In this document: positions 5,705 through 13,747 of the stretch, piece by piece
How the letters are laid out: each line of letters starts with the position of its first letter
Position numbering within the stretch: the stretch's first letter is position 1
Assembly: GCA_959601495.1 (NCBI GenBank)
Contig: CAUGPT010000046.1
Location: 1-15,721, forward strand
DNA: 15,721 nucleotides
Source: Avispirillum sp959601495
Lineage (GTDB): Bacteria > Bacillota > Clostridia > Oscillospirales > CAG-272
Direction: 5' to 3'
Translations under genes and position numbers: made by a program
Notes under the pieces: model-generated
What the model was told of the DNA's origin: nothing
What the model saw: only the letters and a program-made list of their open reading frames with translations
Database searches by the model: none

Positions 5705-5820
5705 CGGAGCGCGAGGCGGAGCCTCGCATATATTCCTATTCCCCCATGCCGGGATGCGGGGTGAGGAGCCCCGCGAAATCGTTTTCCCTGCGGGGCGCCC
5801 AGCCCCGCTGTTACCTATCC

Positions 5821-6552
5821 TCAGAGTTCGGGCTCGAACGCGGGCATGGGACGCAGTTTGAACAGATTCAGCTCGTGCATTCTGTCGATGCGTGCCTTTG
5901 TGGTCTCGTCGTCGATCTCGCCGGTGCGGATATATCTGTCAAGCACAGCATAGGTAAAGCCCAGATTGTCCTCGTCCGTCTTGCCGCACAGCCCGTCGAT
6001 AGGCGTTTTGTGAACAAGTCTTTCGGGCAGACCGAGGGATGCGCCGATCTTCTTAACCTCATCCACCGTAAGGTGCGCAAGGGGACTGAAATCGCCTGCG
6101 CCGTCGCCGTAGCGCGTCGCATATCCTACCCAGTCCTCGCTGAGGTTGCAGGTGTTTGCAACTCTGCCGTTGTTGGACTGGCTTACGGCGTAAAGCGTTG
6201 CCATGCGGATGCGCGCGGGCAGATTCTGCGTTGTCTGCGCGCTCTTTTCCATCTCCTGCGGCAGCGCGCCGATAAGTCCGTCGACCGCCTTTTCGATATT
6301 GACGGTATAGTTTCTGATGCCCAGATGCTCAACGAGAAGCTGCGCGCAGTCTATATCGTGCTGGTAGCCGCAGGGCATAAGCACGCCTATGACTCTGTCG
6401 CGCCCGAGCGCCTTTACGCAGAGCGCCGCGACTACGGAAGAATCTTTGCCGCCGGATATTCCCACAACGGCGTTGCAGCCTTTTCCGTTCTCCTCAAAGA
6501 AATCGCGTATCCATGCAACACACGCGTCCCTTACTTTTTCTGCATCAAACAT
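5821..6552 (-). CDS. nadE: NAD synthetase, ammonia-dependent short form
   Basis: A 243-residue protein matching the NAD synthase domain. It amidates deamido-NAD to NAD with ATP as the last step of NAD formation. The PP-loop is GISGGKDSS (31-39). Further family landmarks are NLPARIRMATLYAVSQ (about 110-125), ANTCNLSEDWVGYATRYGD, DFSPLAHLTVDEVKKI and a late KTDEDNLGFTYAVLDRYI. There is no N-terminal nitrilase-type glutaminase domain, so free ammonia or a separate glutaminase must supply nitrogen. The ATG at 6552 follows AAAGGA with about 10-nt spacing. It starts 51 nt after the foldase lipoprotein gene and is probably the last gene of the pth-mfd operon. Its stop codon abuts repeat element copy 2. 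Confidence 0.93.
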   Translation of the reverse strand: MFDAEKVRDACVAWIRDFFEENGKGCNAVVGISGGKDSSVVAALCVKALGRDRVIGVLMPCGYQHDIDCAQLLVEHLGIRNYTVNIEKAVDGLIGALPQEMEKSAQTTQNLPARIRMATLYAVSQSNNGRVANTCNLSEDWVGYATRYGDGAGDFSPLAHLTVDEVKKIGASLGLPERLVHKTPIDGLCGKTDEDNLGFTYAVLDRYIRTGEIDDETTKARIDRMHELNLFKLRPMPAFEPEL

Positions 6553-6603
6553 TTTATATCATTCCTTTCGGATAAAAATTTCAAATTTCAAAATATCAAC
6601 ATA

Positions 6604-7734
6604 TCAGTATGTCGAATAATACGGCGTCACTTTCGTGACGGAATACTCTGCGATCGCGTCCTCGTCAACGGTTATGTCGTCGTACATTGCGGTGAGCTTT
6701 TGACGGAATTTGTAATTTGCGACGCTTGATCTGTAAGTATTGTCGCCGCTTTCGGGGAAAAAGTCGCTGTTTTCGCTTTTGCTCCACGCGCCTGCGTCGA
6801 GAGGCAGACGTTTCATTATATATGTACCGGTATCGGTCTCAAGCGCGGCGATCTCACCCTCGCCGACGGCGGTGACGGAGCTTATGAGCTTGTAGTACAG
6901 AAGATCGCTGTACTGCTGCGACGCGGAGTAGTAAAAGCCGTTCGTGTAATCCTTGAATTCCGAATATTCTTCGTACAGGCTGTCGAAATCGCCGCCCGCG
7001 TCAAGCTTGCTTTTGACCTCTGCGATCGCGGCATCCTTTTTCGCTTTGTCGGATGCATTCATATCCTCGGTCTTGTAGTACCCGTCGTCATCGGTGACCA
7101 TATTGCCGTCGCTGTCTCTTACGTACTGATACGCATTGTTTATGTATATAAGCTGAAAATGAACGTAAAAATCGTTGTAGTACTGCTCAAGCTCATCGTC
7201 CGTGGGCGCTTCTGTGCCGCCGTCTCCGTAGAGACAGTCATACACCTTTGAAAGCTTTGCCTCGTCGCGGTATATCGTTTCGAGGATCTTGAGATTTACG
7301 CCGTATTCGCCGAGAAAAGTGTTCATGGTGCTGCGGCTGCCGTCGGCGTATTCCTTGACGAGATCGCTGAGGTAATCGGAAATTTTGCTCTTTTCCGATG
7401 AGGACAGTGACAGTCCGTAATCGTCGAAAAGCTTCATGGCGCACAGATTTGTTTTGATGCTGTCCAGCGTCATTTCGTCGAAATACTCGGCGGCGCTTTT
7501 GCCGTCGGTTATCTCGGACGCCCAGTATTCGTCCGTGTTTTTAACATCGTCGTATGAGGAAATATAGCTGCCCTTCGCCTCGGACGCCCAGTAGTGGTAC
7601 ATGGCGGCGGTAACGGTTTTGCCGTCAAGGGTCATCACCGCCGGAGTACTGTCGCCGCCGCAGGAAGAAAGAGCGGCAGCGCAGGACAAAAGCATTGCCG
7701 CGCAAAGTATAATAGAGGCGATCTTTCGTTTCAT
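6604..7734 (-). CDS. Parvulin-like foldase lipoprotein (SurA/PrsA-related)
   Basis: A 376-residue lipoprotein: signal peptide 1-24, lipobox LSSC with lipidated Cys25. An all-helical N-terminal section (about 40-185) fits the SurA_N/PrsA chaperone domain. A degenerate parvulin domain follows at about 191-310: VHFQLIYI, then AIAEVKSKLDAGGDFDSLYEEYSE, an NGFYYS turn in place of the usual GGDLG, and VGEGEIAALETDTGTYIMKR. An acidic insert with DSDGN and DDDGYY (about 205-222) sits between the first strand and the helix. It probably helps exported proteins fold at the outer face of the membrane; isomerase activity is doubtful because the active-site region is divergent. The ATG follows GGAG at 8 nt. 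It lies 96 nt after mfd, the order pth-mfd-foldase being one I associate with Clostridia. Confidence 0.8.
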   Translation of the reverse strand: MKRKIASIILCAAMLLSCAAALSSCGGDSTPAVMTLDGKTVTAAMYHYWASEAKGSYISSYDDVKNTDEYWASEITDGKSAAEYFDEMTLDSIKTNLCAMKLFDDYGLSLSSSEKSKISDYLSDLVKEYADGSRSTMNTFLGEYGVNLKILETIYRDEAKLSKVYDCLYGDGGTEAPTDDELEQYYNDFYVHFQLIYINNAYQYVRDSDGNMVTDDDGYYKTEDMNASDKAKKDAAIAEVKSKLDAGGDFDSLYEEYSEFKDYTNGFYYSASQQYSDLLYYKLISSVTAVGEGEIAALETDTGTYIMKRLPLDAGAWSKSENSDFFPESGDNTYRSSVANYKFRQKLTAMYDDITVDEDAIAEYSVTKVTPYYSTY

Positions 7735-7767
7735 AATATGTTCTCCGTTTTTGTTTTGCCGCGGCGG

Positions 7768-7803
7768 TTCGGTGCGTTTTTTATTATTTTAGTACGCACC
7801 GAA
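7768..7803. other. 10-bp inverted repeat with AT-rich loop between mfd and foldase gene
   Basis: TTCGGTGCGT and ACGCACCGAA are perfectly complementary with a 16-nt AT-rich interior. On the minus strand no T-run follows, so it does not read as a standard terminator of mfd. It may be an attenuating or processing stem in the operon, or an operator. Confidence 0.4.
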
Positions 7804-7830
7804 GCGCTTTTTGTGAATTTTCTGATAATT

Positions 7831-10800
7831 TTAGTACTTTGCGTCGCCCATGGCGGCAATATAGTCGCCGAGGAAGTCCGAGACTCTGTCGGCGCAGGGT
7901 ATGCCTTTTTCTTTTTTCAGTACCATTGCGGCGGGATTTCCGGGAATGACGCGCACGCAGCCCTTGTATTTTTCGCCGAGCGAGCTGACGGCGGAAAGAT
8001 CGGGGCGTGGGCATGACATGAAAATATCCTTTTCCCTCTCCTCAACGCGGAGTATCCCGCACGATATGGCGAGTCCGCGCACAAGGGCAATGCGGCAAAG
8101 GTTCATGGCGGCTCTCGGCGGCTCGCCGAAGCGGTCGCAAAGCTCGTCTATCATATCGGAAAAATCGTCGTCGCACTGTATCCGGGCGATCTTTTTGTAC
8201 ATTTCCATGCGCTGTGAGGAATCGCGGATATAGCTTTTGGGAAGATTTGCGTCGCACTTCATGACAACGGCGCAGTCTGCCCGCTTTTCCTTCTTTTCGC
8301 CCTTTTCCTCAAGCACGGCTTCTTCAAGCAGCTTCACATACATATCATAGCCCACGGCCTCCATGTGACCGTGCTGCTGAGCGCCGAGAAGATTGCCCGC
8401 GCCGCGTATCTCCAGATCCCGCAGCGCGATCTTGAAGCCCGCGCCGAACGCGGCATATTCCTTCATGGCTCTCAGGCGTTTGTCGGCAACTTCCGTAAGC
8501 TGCTTCATTTTCGGATATGTGAAATACGCATACGCGCGTCTGCTGCTGCGGCCGACTCTGCCGCGTATCTGATGAAGCTGAGAGAGACCGAAACGGTCCG
8601 CGTTTTCGATTATAAGCGTGTTTGCGTTCGGCACGTCAACACCCGTTTCGATTATGGTGGTGCAGACGAGCACATCCACCTCGCCGCGCACAAGCGCCGC
8701 CCAGATGTCCTCAAGCTCCTCCTTGTCCATACGCCCGTGGGCAACGGCGACCCGCGCCTCGGGTATCTCGCGGGAGAGCTTTGACGAAAGCGTGTACAGA
8801 TATTCAATGTCGTTGTTCAGGTAGAATACCTGCCCGCCTCGGCGAAGCTCACGGCGTATCGCCTCGGCGATAATGCCGTCGTCGTGCTCCATGACGTATG
8901 TCTGCACGGGGGAGCGAAGCCCCGGCACGTCGTCCAGTATGCTCATGTCCATGATACCGCCCATCGCCATGTTCAGCGTACGCGGTATGGGCGTTGCGGT
9001 AAGCGTCAGTATATCGGCGCCGATGGCTATCTCCTTGAGTCTGTCCTTCTGGGCAACGCCGAAGCGCTGCTCCTCGTCGATGATGACAAGTCCCAGATCG
9101 TGAAACTCTATATCCCGGGAAATAATTCGGTGCGTGCCGATAACGATATCCGTCTCTCCGCGCCTCAGCTTGCGCAGGGACACAGCCTGCTGCGCCTTTG
9201 TGCGGAAGCGTGAGAGCATATCTATGGTAACGGGAAATCCGCGGAAACGGCTGAGCGCCGTCTGATAGTGCTGATACGCAAGAATGGTCGTGGGTACGAG
9301 TATGGCGACCTGCTTTCCGCCCTCGACCGCTTTGAAGGCGGCGCGCAGCGCGACCTCGGTCTTTCCGTATCCGACGTCGCCGCACACCATGCGCTCCATG
9401 GGATAGGGCGCTTCCATATCGCGGCGTATATCCTCTATCGCGGCAAGCTGGCTGTCCGTCTCCTCGTATTCAAAAGCCGAGGCAAACTGGCGCGACATAT
9501 CGTCGTCCGGCGGAAAGGCAATGCCTGCGGCACGTCTGCGGCGGGCATAAAGCTCTATAAGCTCCTTTGCCATTTCCTTTGCGTCGGCACTGGCGCGGCT
9601 TTTTGCCCTGTTCCAGTCAACGCCGCCCATTTTGGAAAGCTTTACCGTGCCGTCCGCTCCCGCGCCGATATATTTCGACACAAGGTCAAGCTGATCCACC
9701 GGCAGAAAAAGCTGATCCGTTCCGGCGTATTTTATCTTTACATAGTCGCGCTCCGAGCCGTCAACGGTGAGCGTCTCAATGCCCATGAACTGACCTATGC
9801 CGTATGCCTCATGGACTACGAAATCGCCTGTCTCCAGATCGCTGTACGACATGATGCTGCGGGTCTTGGACTTGTGCTTTTTGCCGCGGTGACGGCTGAT
9901 AAATCTTGATGTTCCCGACGCCGTGCCGGAATAATTCAGCCACGCGAAGCGGGAGCTTATAAGCTCAAAGCCGGGCACGCCCTCGCCGTATAAAAGAGCA
10001 ACGGGATACTTTTTGTTTTTGCCCTCCTGCCAGAACGCCTCTCCGCCTTCCTTATAAACGGCGGCGGTGCAGCCGCTCTCGCAGAGAGATCTCGCGAGTC
10101 CCGCGGCCTCCGTCTCGTTTGCGCAAAGCACGGCGCAGCGGTATCCGCCGCCCACAAAGCCCGAAAGATCTTCAAGCATAAGCGCCGTGTTGCCCGCATA
10201 GGGCGGGATATGCCTTGTCTGAAAGTTGAATTCCGCGCCGACGGTCATGCCCGGGTGACTTCTGGCAAATGGGTCGAGCAGAACTCCCGGCATAACGCCG
10301 AGCGCCTTTTCAACGCGCTCAAACGGGTTTATATAAAGTCCCGAGGACTTTGTATAAAGCTCGCCGGACGCCGCCATGTCCGCAACGGACTGGAGCGTCA
10401 GCTGTTCGGCGGCTTTTGCGCGCTCGCGCACGGCGGCGGAATCGTTCAGAACACAAATGCCGTCGAAATAGTCGAAAAGGCAGTCTGCCTCCGGGTATAT
10501 AAACGGCAGGTATTTGTCGGCAAATCCGATGTCGGCGCTGCCGCGCACAAGCGCCTGCTCCTGCATAAGAGTCTGCACGGCGTGCATATCCGCATCACCT
10601 CGGGCAGAAAGCACCTTCAGCTGCTTTTCGCAGGCGCCGTCAATAAGGCGGCGCCTGTCGTCGGTCAGCACCACCTCGTGGGCGGGCGGTATGAGCACGG
10701 GCTTGTCGATAGTTTCCGTAAAGCGCTGTGTCGCGGGGTCGAAATACCCCATGCGGTCTATTTCGTCGCCGAAAAGCTCTATGCGAAGGGGCGCGTCCGC

Positions 10801-11385
10801 GGGCGGAAATATATCCACAATGCCTCCGCGCACCGTAAACTGTCCGGAGCCCTCTACAAGCTCCACGCGGGAGTACCCTCCGGCGCCGAGCACGGCGCAC
10901 AGCCTGTCAAGATCAACGGGGCGCGCGGGGTCGATGTTTAGAGAAAGGTGGATAAGCTCCTCCGGGGGAACGGTTATCTGCAGCGCCGCCTCCGCCGTTG
11001 CGCATATCGCCATGGGCTCTTCCGTGAACAAAAGGCGGGAGAGCACCGAAAGACGGCGGTGCTCCCACTCGCGGGAGGGTGTGGCTATATTGAAGTTATA
11101 ATCGCGGGCGGGATAGTGGCAGGCGGAAATCCCCTGCGCGCCGAGCAGGGCTTGCGTGTCGGCTGCGTCCTTTTCGGATGAAAAAAGTATGAGTACGCGC
11201 TCGCCCGAGGCAACGGTATCCCCCGCAAGCGCGCAGAGGAGAAGGGGGGAGGCTCCCTCTGAAAGTCCGGTAACGGCAAAAGGACGCGGAGATGCCTGCC
11301 GCTTTGCGGCAACCAGCGCGTCTGTAAGAGCTTTGTATTCACGGCTTTCGCGAAGTACGGAAAGCAGCAGAGTTTCGTTGTTCAT
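7831..11385 (-). CDS. mfd: Transcription-repair coupling factor Mfd
   Basis: An 1184-residue protein of full family length. Mfd is an ATP-driven translocase that removes RNA polymerase stalled at DNA lesions and recruits UvrA. The N-terminal UvrB-like part covers about 1-480. The RNA polymerase-interacting (CarD/TRCF) domain starts near 515 with TGDFVVHEAYGIGQF. Walker A GDVGYGKTE is at about 669, the DEEQ box (VIIDEEQRFG) near 770, TATPIPRTL near 790, then the second RecA-like lobe with TTIIETGVDVPNAN, DRFGLSQLHQIRGRVGRS and the TRG-type NLLGAQQHGHMEAVGYDMY. A TRCF C-terminal domain closes the protein. The ATG at 11385 was chosen because GGA lies 8-10 nt upstream; a TTG two codons earlier is possible. 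It lies 43 nt after pth. Confidence 0.97.
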   Translation of the reverse strand: MNNETLLLSVLRESREYKALTDALVAAKRQASPRPFAVTGLSEGASPLLLCALAGDTVASGERVLILFSSEKDAADTQALLGAQGISACHYPARDYNFNIATPSREWEHRRLSVLSRLLFTEEPMAICATAEAALQITVPPEELIHLSLNIDPARPVDLDRLCAVLGAGGYSRVELVEGSGQFTVRGGIVDIFPPADAPLRIELFGDEIDRMGYFDPATQRFTETIDKPVLIPPAHEVVLTDDRRRLIDGACEKQLKVLSARGDADMHAVQTLMQEQALVRGSADIGFADKYLPFIYPEADCLFDYFDGICVLNDSAAVRERAKAAEQLTLQSVADMAASGELYTKSSGLYINPFERVEKALGVMPGVLLDPFARSHPGMTVGAEFNFQTRHIPPYAGNTALMLEDLSGFVGGGYRCAVLCANETEAAGLARSLCESGCTAAVYKEGGEAFWQEGKNKKYPVALLYGEGVPGFELISSRFAWLNYSGTASGTSRFISRHRGKKHKSKTRSIMSYSDLETGDFVVHEAYGIGQFMGIETLTVDGSERDYVKIKYAGTDQLFLPVDQLDLVSKYIGAGADGTVKLSKMGGVDWNRAKSRASADAKEMAKELIELYARRRRAAGIAFPPDDDMSRQFASAFEYEETDSQLAAIEDIRRDMEAPYPMERMVCGDVGYGKTEVALRAAFKAVEGGKQVAILVPTTILAYQHYQTALSRFRGFPVTIDMLSRFRTKAQQAVSLRKLRRGETDIVIGTHRIISRDIEFHDLGLVIIDEEQRFGVAQKDRLKEIAIGADILTLTATPIPRTLNMAMGGIMDMSILDDVPGLRSPVQTYVMEHDDGIIAEAIRRELRRGGQVFYLNNDIEYLYTLSSKLSREIPEARVAVAHGRMDKEELEDIWAALVRGEVDVLVCTTIIETGVDVPNANTLIIENADRFGLSQLHQIRGRVGRSSRRAYAYFTYPKMKQLTEVADKRLRAMKEYAAFGAGFKIALRDLEIRGAGNLLGAQQHGHMEAVGYDMYVKLLEEAVLEEKGEKKEKRADCAVVMKCDANLPKSYIRDSSQRMEMYKKIARIQCDDDFSDMIDELCDRFGEPPRAAMNLCRIALVRGLAISCGILRVEEREKDIFMSCPRPDLSAVSSLGEKYKGCVRVIPGNPAAMVLKKEKGIPCADRVSDFLGDYIAAMGDAKY

Positions 11386-11428
11386 ATACAAGTTCCGTTT
11401 CGGTAGTTCGGGTAGAAAAAAGTATTTA

Positions 11429-12076
11429 TTATCGGTCTTCCGGGCTCATGCCGTTGTATTTTCCCATGGCGGCTTCGATCTTATTATCCATTATAAGCGC
11501 CGCCGCGTCGGCGCATGCCTCAAAGCAGGGACGCATCGTTTCGAGATCCGCGTCCGTAAAGCGCGAGAGCACCCAGTCCTTCATGTCGTATCCTTCCGGC
11601 TTTTTGCCGACCCCTATGCGTATGCGGGGAAAAGCATCGCTGGAAAGCTGATATATGATGCTGTAAAGTCCCTTTTGTCCGCCGTCGGAGCCTTTTTTTC
11701 GTATGCGCATATGACCTATGTCAAGATTTACGTCGTCGCTTATGACGATGATATTCTCCGGCGCGATCCTGTAATACGCCGCCGCGTCGCGCACTGCCTC
11801 GCCCGACAGATTCATGTATGTCTGCGGCTTCATGAGAAGCACGCTGTGCCCGCCGAGGACTGACCGCCCGGCCAGCGCCGAAAAGCGCGAGCGGCGGCAC
11901 TCCGTGCCGAGGGCGGAGCAAATAAAATCCATAGCGATAAAGCCTGCGTTGTGGCGTGTTTTCGCATACTCCGCGCCGGGGTTTCCGAGCCCCGCTATGA
12001 TAAATTCGGGTGCGGCGGAATTTTCTCCGTCGTGCTTTGATATTTTTTTGAAAAGCTCGAAAATGTCAGCCGTCAT
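11429..12076 (-). CDS. pth: Peptidyl-tRNA hydrolase
   Basis: A 215-residue enzyme that frees tRNA from peptidyl-tRNA dropped by ribosomes. GLGNPG (29-34) is followed by the catalytic His42 in TRHNAGF, KPQTYMNLSG (83-92, Asn89) and the aspartate loop SDDVNLDIG (113-121). The later motif, usually GGHNG, reads GGQKG here (132-136), so two commonly conserved tRNA-contacting residues differ. About 24 residues precede the usual start of the fold. The ATG at 12076 follows GGGAG at 7 nt; a GTG at 12097 in the same frame is less likely. First gene of the operon with mfd, the foldase lipoprotein and nadE, driven by the promoter at 12150-12177. Confidence 0.93.
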   Translation of the reverse strand: MTADIFELFKKISKHDGENSAAPEFIIAGLGNPGAEYAKTRHNAGFIAMDFICSALGTECRRSRFSALAGRSVLGGHSVLLMKPQTYMNLSGEAVRDAAAYYRIAPENIIVISDDVNLDIGHMRIRKKGSDGGQKGLYSIIYQLSSDAFPRIRIGVGKKPEGYDMKDWVLSRFTDADLETMRPCFEACADAAALIMDNKIEAAMGKYNGMSPEDR

Positions 12077-12149
12077 TGAAAGTCTCCCGCTTTGCACAAA
12101 ACCGAAAATCCCGTCGCAGGCGGCGGGTACGGTTGATATTTATGAAACT

Positions 12150-12177
12150 ATTTTACCACTGTTTTGAAATTTTGCAA
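12150..12177 (-). promoter_or_regulatory. Promoter of the pth-mfd operon
   Basis: On the minus strand TTGCAA (12177-12172), a 16-nt spacer and TAAAAT (12155-12150). The start would be near 12143, leaving a leader of about 66 nt before the pth ATG. Confidence 0.6.
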
Positions 12178-12180
12178 CAG

Positions 12181-12201
12181 TTTTCTGCCGCGCGGCGAAA
12201 A
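12181..12201. promoter_or_regulatory. Palindrome between divergent promoters
   Basis: TTTTC-t-GCCGCGCGGC-GAAAA: a perfect 10-bp GC palindrome (12187-12196) flanked by complementary TTTTC and GAAAA. It sits between the two divergent promoters and could be a shared operator or an insulating bidirectional stem. No regulator family can be assigned. Confidence 0.35.
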
Positions 12202-12220
12202 AATGTTTACACAAAAACTA

Positions 12221-12248
12221 TTGTATTCACATTAAAATATATTATAAT
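12221..12248 (+). promoter_or_regulatory. Promoter of the sortase operon
   Basis: TTGTAT (12221-12226), a 16-nt AT-rich spacer and a perfect TATAAT (12243-12248). Transcription would begin near 12255, about 30 nt before the GTG start of the sortase gene. Confidence 0.65.
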
Positions 12249-12283
12249 GGTGACATAGAAACTGCAAGAAGGGGTGAGACGGC

Positions 12284-13747
12284 GTGTCCGGCAGCAAAAA
12301 GAAGAAAAGTGCGAAAAGCGCAAAGAACGGCGCGGCGCGCGCGCAGTCCCGCCCGACAGACCGTAAAAATATAAAAACGGGCGGCGCGGCGGAAAAAAAT
12401 ACGGGCGCTGCTTCGGCAAAGTCCGCCGAAAAAGAAAAGAAAGAAAAACTCGCGGCGGCAGTCGCCGACGCGACCGGCGCCGCGCCGAAAAGCGCGGCAG
12501 CGGAGGAAAACGCCGCGCAGATCGGCGAAAATGCCGCAGAATGCGCAGCGCCGGGGAGCACGGCTGCGGAGGAAAACGCCGCGGACACAACGGAACGTGC
12601 CGACGGCGGTAGCGGGAATGCCGAGCGCGCAGGCTCCGATAAAGCGGGGGACGAAGATGACGATTTTGACGAATACGACCGTCTCGCCTGTGTTCCCGCG
12701 CCGGATGTTCCTATTCCGGAGGATCCCGATTTTACCGAAAATGATTTTGTACTTTCTGCAAAAGAGCTGACTGCGGAGGATATTATAGTGTCAGATAAAG
12801 ACGGCGCGCACGGCGTGCCCGCGAAGAGCGCCGACGGCGGGAAAAAACAGAATAAGCGGGGGAGGGGCGGATTTGCAAACGTTTTGCAGATAGCGCTTCT
12901 GGTCGTTTTCGCCTCGATCGCCGCAGTCTGCATTGTCATGCTGGCAAAGAACATAAAAGGCAAGATAGACGGCTCCAAGGTATACAATGACGCAGAGTTT
13001 GAGCGCCCCGATTTCAACACCGAAAGCGCGGAATCCTTCAACCACCCGTCCGCTCTTGCGATGATAGGCGGCGACAACGCCATGCTCTCTCTGTATGACC
13101 GCATCGCGCAGGGCAAAAGCGCCGACAGCAACAGTCAGAACAGCGAATATGCCGAAAAGCTTGCGGCAATGAAGGCGAGCCTTACGGCGCTTAAGGCGAA
13201 AAACCCCGATGTTTACGGCTGGATATACGCCGAGGGCACCACTATCGACCACCCCGTGATGCGCGGCTCGGATAACGACTATTATCTTGACCACGCCTAC
13301 ACCGGTGAGGCGCTGCCCATAGGCTCGATCTTCCTTGACTACAACACAAAGGATGTTCTGACGGACAACTACAACGCCGTCATATACGGTCATAACGTTG
13401 TGGCTGTGGCGGGCAGCAAAAGCTCCATGTTCCACGATGTTACGAAATATCTCGACGCGGATTTCTTTGCAAGCCACAAAATTTATATATACACCATGGA
13501 CGGCGTGTTCATATACAAGCCCGTTTCGATATATCCCACAACATCGGATTATTTCTACTACCGCACCGATTTCCCCAATGACGCGGCGTTTCTGAAGTTT
13601 GCAAACGAGGTCGTGGCAAACTCAAAGGTGCCGTGCAGCGAAACATTTTCCGCGGGGGACACTATGATAACTCTTTCCACCTGCACGAACGGTGCGACTG
13701 ACGGCAGATACGCCCTGCACGCAAAGCTCGTTGAGGTGATAAAATGA
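12284..13747 (+). CDS. Class B sortase with long cytoplasmic extension
   Basis: A 487-residue membrane-anchored transpeptidase. The sortase fold covers about 300-487, with YGWIYAEGTTIDHPVM, DNDYYLDHAY and IGSIFLDYN as class B landmarks. The catalytic triad is His370 (IYGHN), Cys467 (TLSTC) and Arg475 (GRYALHAKL). One membrane helix lies at about 198-222, so the catalytic part is outside the cell. Sortases cleave sorting signals and join proteins to the wall or to each other; no substrate gene is visible here. Residues 1-195 are unusual: lysine-rich (1-58), then Ala/Glu-rich with a repeated AAEENAA (72-78 and 94-100), then strongly acidic (DEDDDFDEYD, 123-132). The GTG start follows AAGGGG with about 9-nt spacing. 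The stop overlaps the next gene by four bases. Confidence 0.92.
   Translation: MSGSKKKKSAKSAKNGAARAQSRPTDRKNIKTGGAAEKNTGAASAKSAEKEKKEKLAAAVADATGAAPKSAAAEENAAQIGENAAECAAPGSTAAEENAADTTERADGGSGNAERAGSDKAGDEDDDFDEYDRLACVPAPDVPIPEDPDFTENDFVLSAKELTAEDIIVSDKDGAHGVPAKSADGGKKQNKRGRGGFANVLQIALLVVFASIAAVCIVMLAKNIKGKIDGSKVYNDAEFERPDFNTESAESFNHPSALAMIGGDNAMLSLYDRIAQGKSADSNSQNSEYAEKLAAMKASLTALKAKNPDVYGWIYAEGTTIDHPVMRGSDNDYYLDHAYTGEALPIGSIFLDYNTKDVLTDNYNAVIYGHNVVAVAGSKSSMFHDVTKYLDADFFASHKIYIYTMDGVFIYKPVSIYPTTSDYFYYRTDFPNDAAFLKFANEVVANSKVPCSETFSAGDTMITLSTCTNGATDGRYALHAKLVEVIK

Larger units (their letters stand above)
4930..5820. other. Non-coding region of about 890 bp with repeats
   Basis: No gene is supported. 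Contents in order: the stop-codon hairpin, about 100 bp of unremarkable sequence, two-unit element A (5052-5271), a symmetric internally looped hairpin (5276-5320), a TTGGAGC/GCTCCAA inverted repeat around 5345-5380, a plus-strand terminator-like hairpin (5475-5502), and modular element copy 2 (5595-5820) reaching the nadE stop codon. The decamer TGTAAGAACA occurs twice, near 5357 and 5568. Confidence 0.7.
5595..5820 (-). repeat. Modular 3'-end hairpin element, copy 2 (downstream of nadE)
   Basis: Read with nadE, directly after its stop codon: hairpin GCGGGGC-TGGGC-GCCCCGC, an AGGGAAAACG spacer, hairpin GCGGGGC-TCCTC-ACCCCGC, hairpin GCGAGGC-TCC-GCCTCGC, the stem at 5704-5673, the ACCCGAAAAAA box, a CTATC/GATAG hairpin and the AACAAGGCTGCC hairpin. 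It shares the two GC-rich leading hairpins with copy 3 (loops swapped) and the TCC-loop hairpin with copy 1, so the copies look assembled from interchangeable modules. Confidence 0.75.

Noticed and set aside
5746..6729. Plus-strand open frame of 327 codons across nadE
   Set aside because: It runs antisense through all of nadE, starts inside repeat element copy 2 and has no domain or ribosome site; a shadow frame.
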